A stretch of 64,000 bases of DNA, from positions 26,813 through 90,812 of the forward strand of contig NZ_LKIU01000006.1 of the NCBI RefSeq assembly GCF_001307035.1, in the 5' to 3' direction. The position numbers were made by a program, and so were the translations under genes. Source of the DNA: Arthrobacter sp. Edens01. GTDB lineage: Bacteria; Actinomycetota; Actinomycetes; Actinomycetales; Micrococcaceae. Positions 59,916-64,000 of this stretch are shown piece by piece; within the stretch, counting starts at the first letter, position 1, and every line of letters starts with the position of its first letter. The notes under the pieces were generated by a model. It saw only the letters and a program-made list of their open reading frames with translations. It had not been told where the DNA came from and did not search any database.

Positions 59916-61247
59916 ATGCACCTCAAAGACCGGATCGAAGACTCCGCCCTGAGCCGGCGGCAAGTCGGTATCATCGCAATTTGTACAGCTCTCTACATGA
60001 TCGACGGCTTCGACGTCCTCGTCATGGCCTTCAGCGCCTCGGCAGTCTCTGCTGAATGGGACCTCAACGGCGCGGAACTCGGGTTCCTGCTCAGCGCTGC
60101 CCTGGTGGGCATGGCCGTGGGATCCATTTTTGTTTCCACCGTCGCAGACATCATCGGACGCCAGAAGACCCTGCTGATCGGGGTGTGCGTGGTCGCGGCG
60201 GGAATGTTCGCTTCGGTCTTTGCACCCTCCTATGAGGTATTGCTTCTGCTGCGCCTGATCACCGGCGTAGCTATTGGCACCCTGCAGGCAACCATCAACG
60301 TCTTTGCCTCCGAATTCTCCAACGCCAAGCGCCGCTCCACCGCGCTGGCGATTGTCAGCATTGGCCAGCCTGTGGGCGGTGTGCTCGGCGGACTCGTTAC
60401 CGGTGCCCTGATCGCGTCCTTCGGCTGGCGCTCAGCCTTCCTGTTCGGAGCCCTGGCTACTCTCGTCATGATTCCCCTGGTACTGAAAGTGCTGCCGGAA
60501 TCCATCGACTACCTGTCGGTGCGCCGCCCGGCCAACGCTCTGGAACGCATCAACAAGACCCTGCGCAGCATTGGCCAGGCCCCCGTGGATGAGCTGCCGG
60601 AGGCGGCGCCCCGCGGCGAGAAGAAGTCCCGCTTCGCGGACGTGCTCACCGGCGTGAATGCCCGCCGCACCATCCTGCTCTCACTGGCCTACTTCATCCT
60701 TATGGCCAGCTTCTACTTCGCGAACTCCTGGACACCCAAGCTCATCACCGCCAGCGGGTTCAGCGCCCAGGACGGCATCAACGCCGGTGTGCTTTTCAGC
60801 GTCGGTGCCATCACCGGTGCCGTGGTGCTTGGCGTCTTCGGCTCGCGCTTCGAGATGCGGCGCGTCCTGGCCGTCTTCTTCGTAGTCGGTGCCGCCACCT
60901 TCGTGGTCTTCGCCAACTCCACGGAAGGATCCCTGCCGCTGGCGCTCTTCGCTGCAGCGCTGGTGGGCTTCGGATCCAACGCCCCGATCGCCGGCATGCT
61001 GGCGATTAGTCCTACGTATTACGACTCCGAGGTCCGCGGCACCGCTCTGGGCCTGGTCATCGGCATGGGCCGTGTGGGCGCGATTGTCTCGCCGATCCTG
61101 GCCGGCAGCCTGATCGACGGCGGCTGGACGCCCGGGGATCTGTACTTCCTGTTCGTGATCCCCATGGGACTTGGCGCCGTCGTCATCTCGATGCTGGGCG
61201 CTCCGGTCCTCCGCGGCGCAGCAGCCAAGGTTCCGGTTTCCCACTAG
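59916..61247 (+). CDS. MFS transporter, aromatic acid:H+ symporter (AAHS)-like
   Basis: 443 aa, 12 transmembrane helices. IDGFDVLVMAFSASAVSAEW and the loop ADIIGRQKTLLIGVCVVAAG are typical of AAHS/metabolite symporters for benzoate-like acids. Start ATG at MHLKDRIED; TAGCAT lies seven bases upstream, so the mRNA may be leaderless. A GTG 30 bases upstream is an alternative. Strong terminator follows. Confidence 0.85.
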   Translation: MHLKDRIEDSALSRRQVGIIAICTALYMIDGFDVLVMAFSASAVSAEWDLNGAELGFLLSAALVGMAVGSIFVSTVADIIGRQKTLLIGVCVVAAGMFASVFAPSYEVLLLLRLITGVAIGTLQATINVFASEFSNAKRRSTALAIVSIGQPVGGVLGGLVTGALIASFGWRSAFLFGALATLVMIPLVLKVLPESIDYLSVRRPANALERINKTLRSIGQAPVDELPEAAPRGEKKSRFADVLTGVNARRTILLSLAYFILMASFYFANSWTPKLITASGFSAQDGINAGVLFSVGAITGAVVLGVFGSRFEMRRVLAVFFVVGAATFVVFANSTEGSLPLALFAAALVGFGSNAPIAGMLAISPTYYDSEVRGTALGLVIGMGRVGAIVSPILAGSLIDGGWTPGDLYFLFVIPMGLGAVVISMLGAPVLRGAAAKVPVSH

Positions 61248-61253
61248 TCCATC

Positions 61254-61301
61254 AACCACGAAGGCCGGCAGTCCCATACGGGGCTGCCGGCCTTCGTGGT
61301 T
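61254..61301. terminator. Bidirectional terminator between the MFS and ald genes
   Basis: 22-bp stem with one mismatch and an ATAC loop, immediately after the MFS stop and ten bases before the alanine dehydrogenase stop on the minus strand. Confidence 0.85.
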
Positions 61302-61311
61302 AACGGGGCCG

Positions 61312-62430
61312 CTAGGGAGCAACCAGCTCTCTCCAGCCTTCGGTCAGCTCAAGTCCGTGGGCGTCAGAGACGGAGTGGTGGGTCACTGCGCCGTTGGCGA
61401 TGTTCAGGCCGCGGGAAAGCGCCGGGGATGCCTCGAACGCATCATGCACGCCCTTGTCCGCCAGTGCGGCGGCGTAGGGCAGGGTGACGTTGGTGAGCGC
61501 ATAGGTGGAGGTGTTGGGCACCGCACCGGGCATGTTGGCCACGCAGTAGAACAGGGAACCGTGGACACGGAACGTCGGGTCCTCGTGCGTGGTTGGCCGG
61601 CTGTCTTCGAAGCAGCCGCCCTGGTCCACGGCGATGTCAACCAGCACCGAGCCCGGCTTCATCCTGGCCACCATGTCATTGGTGACAAGCTTCGGGGCAC
61701 GGGCTCCGGGAACCAGTACCGAACCAATTACCAGGTCCGCGTCCAGCAGGGCACGCTCAATCTCAAACGCGTTGGAGGCCACGGTCTTGATCCGGCCGGC
61801 ATACAGGGCATCGAGTTCCCGCAGCCGGTTGATGTTGATGTCCAGGACGGTGACGTCCGCGTGCGCGCCAACGGCGACGGCAACGGCGTTGGTTCCGGCA
61901 ACGCCGGCACCCAGCACCACCACCTTGGCGGGGCGGACGCCGGGCACCCCGCCCAGCAGCAGGCCGGGGCCACCTGCAGGCGCCATCATGCACTGCGCGC
62001 CTACCTGAACGGCCAGGCGGCCGGCCACTTCGGACATGGGAGCCAGCAGCGGCAGGGCGCGTCCCTCCTGGACTGTCTCATAGGCAATGGCGGTGACGCC
62101 TGAATCCATCAGCGCGCGGGTCAGCTCCGGAGCAGCGGCCAGGTGCAGGTAGGTGAAGAGGATCAGCCCGGGGCGGAAGTACTGGTACTCCGAGGCGATG
62201 GGTTCCTTGACCTTCAGGATCATGTCCGAACGCTTCCAGACATCTCCGGCAGATGCCGTCAGTTCAGCCCCTGCCGTTGAATATTCCTCATCGGTAATAT
62301 TCGATCCGGCACCTGCCCCGGCCTCTACCAGGACTGTGTGGCCGCGCGTGGTCAGTTCATGAACACCCGAGGCGGTGATGGCCACGCGGTATTCGTTGTT
62401 CTTGATTTCTTTGGGGATACCGATAATCAC
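61312..62430 (-). CDS. ald: Alanine dehydrogenase
   Basis: 372 aa, the standard length. It interconverts alanine with pyruvate and ammonia using NAD. N-terminus VIIGIPKEIKNNEYRVAI with the catalytic lysine region MILKVKEP and histidine TYLHLAAAPEL; Rossmann motif VVVLGAGVAGTNAV. GTG start with GGAG six bases upstream; a longer frame adds 14 unrelated residues. Monocistronic. Confidence 0.95.
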   Translation of the reverse strand: MIIGIPKEIKNNEYRVAITASGVHELTTRGHTVLVEAGAGAGSNITDEEYSTAGAELTASAGDVWKRSDMILKVKEPIASEYQYFRPGLILFTYLHLAAAPELTRALMDSGVTAIAYETVQEGRALPLLAPMSEVAGRLAVQVGAQCMMAPAGGPGLLLGGVPGVRPAKVVVLGAGVAGTNAVAVAVGAHADVTVLDININRLRELDALYAGRIKTVASNAFEIERALLDADLVIGSVLVPGARAPKLVTNDMVARMKPGSVLVDIAVDQGGCFEDSRPTTHEDPTFRVHGSLFYCVANMPGAVPNTSTYALTNVTLPYAAALADKGVHDAFEASPALSRGLNIANGAVTHHSVSDAHGLELTEGWRELVAP

Positions 62431-62519
62431 TTTTTGCTCCGTTAAATGGAAGTACGAGTGGAACCAAACCAATACATAGCTAGCGAGCAGGTGTGCGGAG
62501 CCGCCCTGCGGCGGTACTC

Positions 62520-62978
62520 CTAGGTATCAGTCCCCCCTGGTTTTCCGTCCCCGCCCCGGGCGGCCTTCGCGGCGCGCTGCTCGCGCTGCGACTGGAGCCA
62601 GGCCTCGACGTCGGACATCCGGATCCGGCGGTGGGTCCCGCGGTACTCAACGGGTATCACCCCGGCGTCGGTGAGGTTGCGCAGGTAGGTGTGGGAGATC
62701 CCGGCAGCGGCAGCTGCCTGGGAGGTGGTGAGCAGCGGATTGTGCCCGCGGGCTTCACCGTCACGCTCAACCGCCGCCTCGGCGGTTGAGGAGACGGTGA
62801 CTGCTTTGCCCGTGGCGAGCCGGCCGAGCAGGTCCAGGACCGCGTCCCGGGCTGCAGGCGGCAGCCGCAGTGCAGTGCCGTCAACGAACACCGTGACATC
62901 GCCGGCGGAAAGCGCCCGGTCCAGTGCCTTGGCGTCCTTGCCGGTCAGTGCGGGGGTGGTCCTGCTCTGTTGGCTCAT
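62520..62978 (-). CDS. Excisionase-family helix-turn-helix protein (possible antitoxin-type regulator)
   Basis: 152 aa. MerR/excisionase-type HTH near residues 80-135: LLTTSQAAAAAGISHTYLRN and GVIPVEYRGTHRRIRMSDVEAWL. The N-terminal 70 residues resemble the antitoxin halves that pair with PIN-domain toxins, but the downstream gene is ald and no PIN gene is present. Basic, disordered C-terminus. It may regulate itself or ald, 90 nt away. Confidence 0.8.
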   Translation of the reverse strand: MSQQSRTTPALTGKDAKALDRALSAGDVTVFVDGTALRLPPAARDAVLDLLGRLATGKAVTVSSTAEAAVERDGEARGHNPLLTTSQAAAAAGISHTYLRNLTDAGVIPVEYRGTHRRIRMSDVEAWLQSQREQRAAKAARGGDGKPGGTDT

Positions 62979-63150
62979 GCATCACATCTTGCCAAATGAA
63001 ACGGGCCGGAAACATGAACCCGCGTCACAGAAGTGCACGCCGCGTCGCCGGAGTGTGTCCTTGGCTGCCGGCCCGCACCGTGCTGGAATGGTTGCCAGCC
63101 GGTGCCGGCGCTGACTCGCCAGGCATCATCCGCCGATTCAAAGGGGAATC

Positions 63151-64000
63151 ATGAGCAGCCGAACCATTCGCGGGGCAGTCCTTGAACGCACCGGAGCGGA
63201 GCGGCCATATGCCCGAAGCCGTCCGCTGACCGTGACGGAACTGCAGCTGGACGGCCCCGGCCCCGGAGAAGTGCTGGTCCGAATCGAAGCCGCCGGCGTT
63301 TGCCACTCGGATCTCTCCGTGGTTAACGGAAGCCGGATCCGTCCGCTGCCGATGCTGCTGGGGCACGAAGCCGCGGGGAGGATTGAGGAGCTTGGCCCCG
63401 ATGTTCCGGGCCTGGCTGTGGGACAGCGGGTGGTGATGGCGTTCCTGCCGCGGTGCGGCGAGTGTGCGGCCTGCCGGACCAACGGCAAGATGCCCTGCAC
63501 TCCCGGCAGCGCCGCTAACAATGCCGGTACCCTGCTTGGCGGCGGCATTCGGCTCGCCAGGAACGGCGAACCGGTGCTGCATCACCTCGGTGTCTCTGCC
63601 TTCGCCACCCATTCCGTCGTCAACTATCGGTCGCTGGTGGCCGTGGAGGACGATGTTCCGCCGGCAGTTGCTGCCCTGCTCGGCTGCGCAGTGCTCACCG
63701 GAGGGGGAGCAGTGATGAACGCTGTGCGGCCGGGCCCGGAAGACGACGTCGCCGTGGTTGGACTGGGCGGCGTGGGCATGGCGGCGCTGCTGGCCGCCAG
63801 GGCAGCGGGAGTGCGCCGCGTGATTGGCGTGGATGCCCTGCCTGAAAAACTGAAGCGTGCCCTGGAACTGGGTGCAGATGCCGTGTACTTCCCGGAGGAA
63901 GCAGCCGCAGAGGGAATCCGTGCCGCGCTCACCGTGGAGGCCGCAGGCCATCCCCGCGCCTTCGAGACTGCCGTGAACCTCACGGCCCCGGGCGGCACCA
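63151..64000 (+). CDS. Zinc-type alcohol dehydrogenase, 3' end outside the window
   Basis: 283 residues are visible and the frame is open at the end. Catalytic zinc: C and H/E in GVCHSDLSVV and LGHEAAGR; structural zinc cysteines in RCGECAACRTNGKMPC; Rossmann VGLGGVGMAALLAARAAG. It resembles class III-like (FrmA) medium-chain dehydrogenases. SD AAGGGG before the ATG. The complete gene would be about 370 codons. Confidence 0.9.
   Translation, partial: MSSRTIRGAVLERTGAERPYARSRPLTVTELQLDGPGPGEVLVRIEAAGVCHSDLSVVNGSRIRPLPMLLGHEAAGRIEELGPDVPGLAVGQRVVMAFLPRCGECAACRTNGKMPCTPGSAANNAGTLLGGGIRLARNGEPVLHHLGVSAFATHSVVNYRSLVAVEDDVPPAVAALLGCAVLTGGGAVMNAVRPGPEDDVAVVGLGGVGMAALLAARAAGVRRVIGVDALPEKLKRALELGADAVYFPEEAAAEGIRAALTVEAAGHPRAFETAVNLTAPGGT

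Noticed and set aside
62520-62978. Toxin-antitoxin pair
   Set aside because: The antitoxin-like HTH protein has no toxin gene beside it; neighbours are ald and an alcohol dehydrogenase.
1-64000. CRISPR arrays, insertion sequences, integrases
   Set aside because: No regularly spaced repeats, transposase or integrase motifs seen on either strand.

Overview
The window reads as about 64 kb of chromosome from a high-GC Gram-positive actinobacterium, most likely Arthrobacter or a close Micrococcaceae relative. The evidence is uniformly GC-rich codon use, frequent GTG and TTG starts, many ATGA/GTGA stop-start overlaps, several genes with no visible Shine-Dalgarno (SD) site, and a GAF-ANTAR protein. 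I see no insertion sequence, prophage, plasmid origin or CRISPR array. Genus is an inference; no rRNA gene is present.

Layout. 1-4286: a five-gene acyl-CoA block (fragment, amidohydrolase, acyl-CoA dehydrogenase, MaoC hydratase, acyl-CoA ligase). 4329-5777: an AAA ATPase. 5844-8540: an alkylation-repair operon in which a sigma factor, an O6-methylguanine methyltransferase, AlkB and an AlkA-type glycosylase all overlap by stop-start codons. 8593-10725: DUF1304 protein, an orphan PstS and a small ORF. 10743-19430: polyol use, with a mannitol-type dehydrogenase, an APC permease, an initiator tRNA, a SorC-type regulator, a three-gene ABC importer lacking its ATPase and a sorbitol-type dehydrogenase. 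A 10-bp palindrome CTCAWWTGAG in front of both units suggests one regulon. 19502-23548: AraC regulator, aldehyde dehydrogenase and GMC oxidoreductase.

23646-35697 is a catabolic island with two divergent arms. The minus arm carries an exporter, P450, 3Fe-4S ferredoxin, ferredoxin reductase and TetR regulator. The plus arm carries two phosphotriesterase-like proteins (one without its metal ligands), a flavin monooxygenase and three hydrolases. 35776-41857: TetR/MFS pair, CynX-type MFS, SMP-30 lactonase, deaminase, DUF1295 protein and GNAT. 41988-50630: housekeeping genes rlmN, purB and hisC, then a branched-chain 2-oxoacid dehydrogenase operon (E1alpha, E1beta, E2). 50643-51956: aminotransferase.

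52002-54691 is the most unusual locus: a TrmB/LuxR-type regulator, a divergent promoter region with two inverted repeats, a 16-codon ORF ending in SWEWF, a stand-alone SpaB_C (thiopeptide-type bacteriocin biosynthesis) protein and a 63-aa ORF, closed by a 21-bp terminator. It looks like a minimal, possibly undescribed peptide-modification or peptide-signalling system. 54999-64000: large-subunit catalase, small wHTH and zinc-ribbon proteins, GAF-ANTAR protein, Gfo/Idh/MocA oxidoreductase, MFS symporter, alanine dehydrogenase, an excisionase-like HTH protein and an alcohol dehydrogenase cut by the window end.

A 54-nt palindrome occurs twice as exact copies and once as a degenerate copy at gene ends between 23.5 and 37.7 kb, and is the clearest repeat family here.
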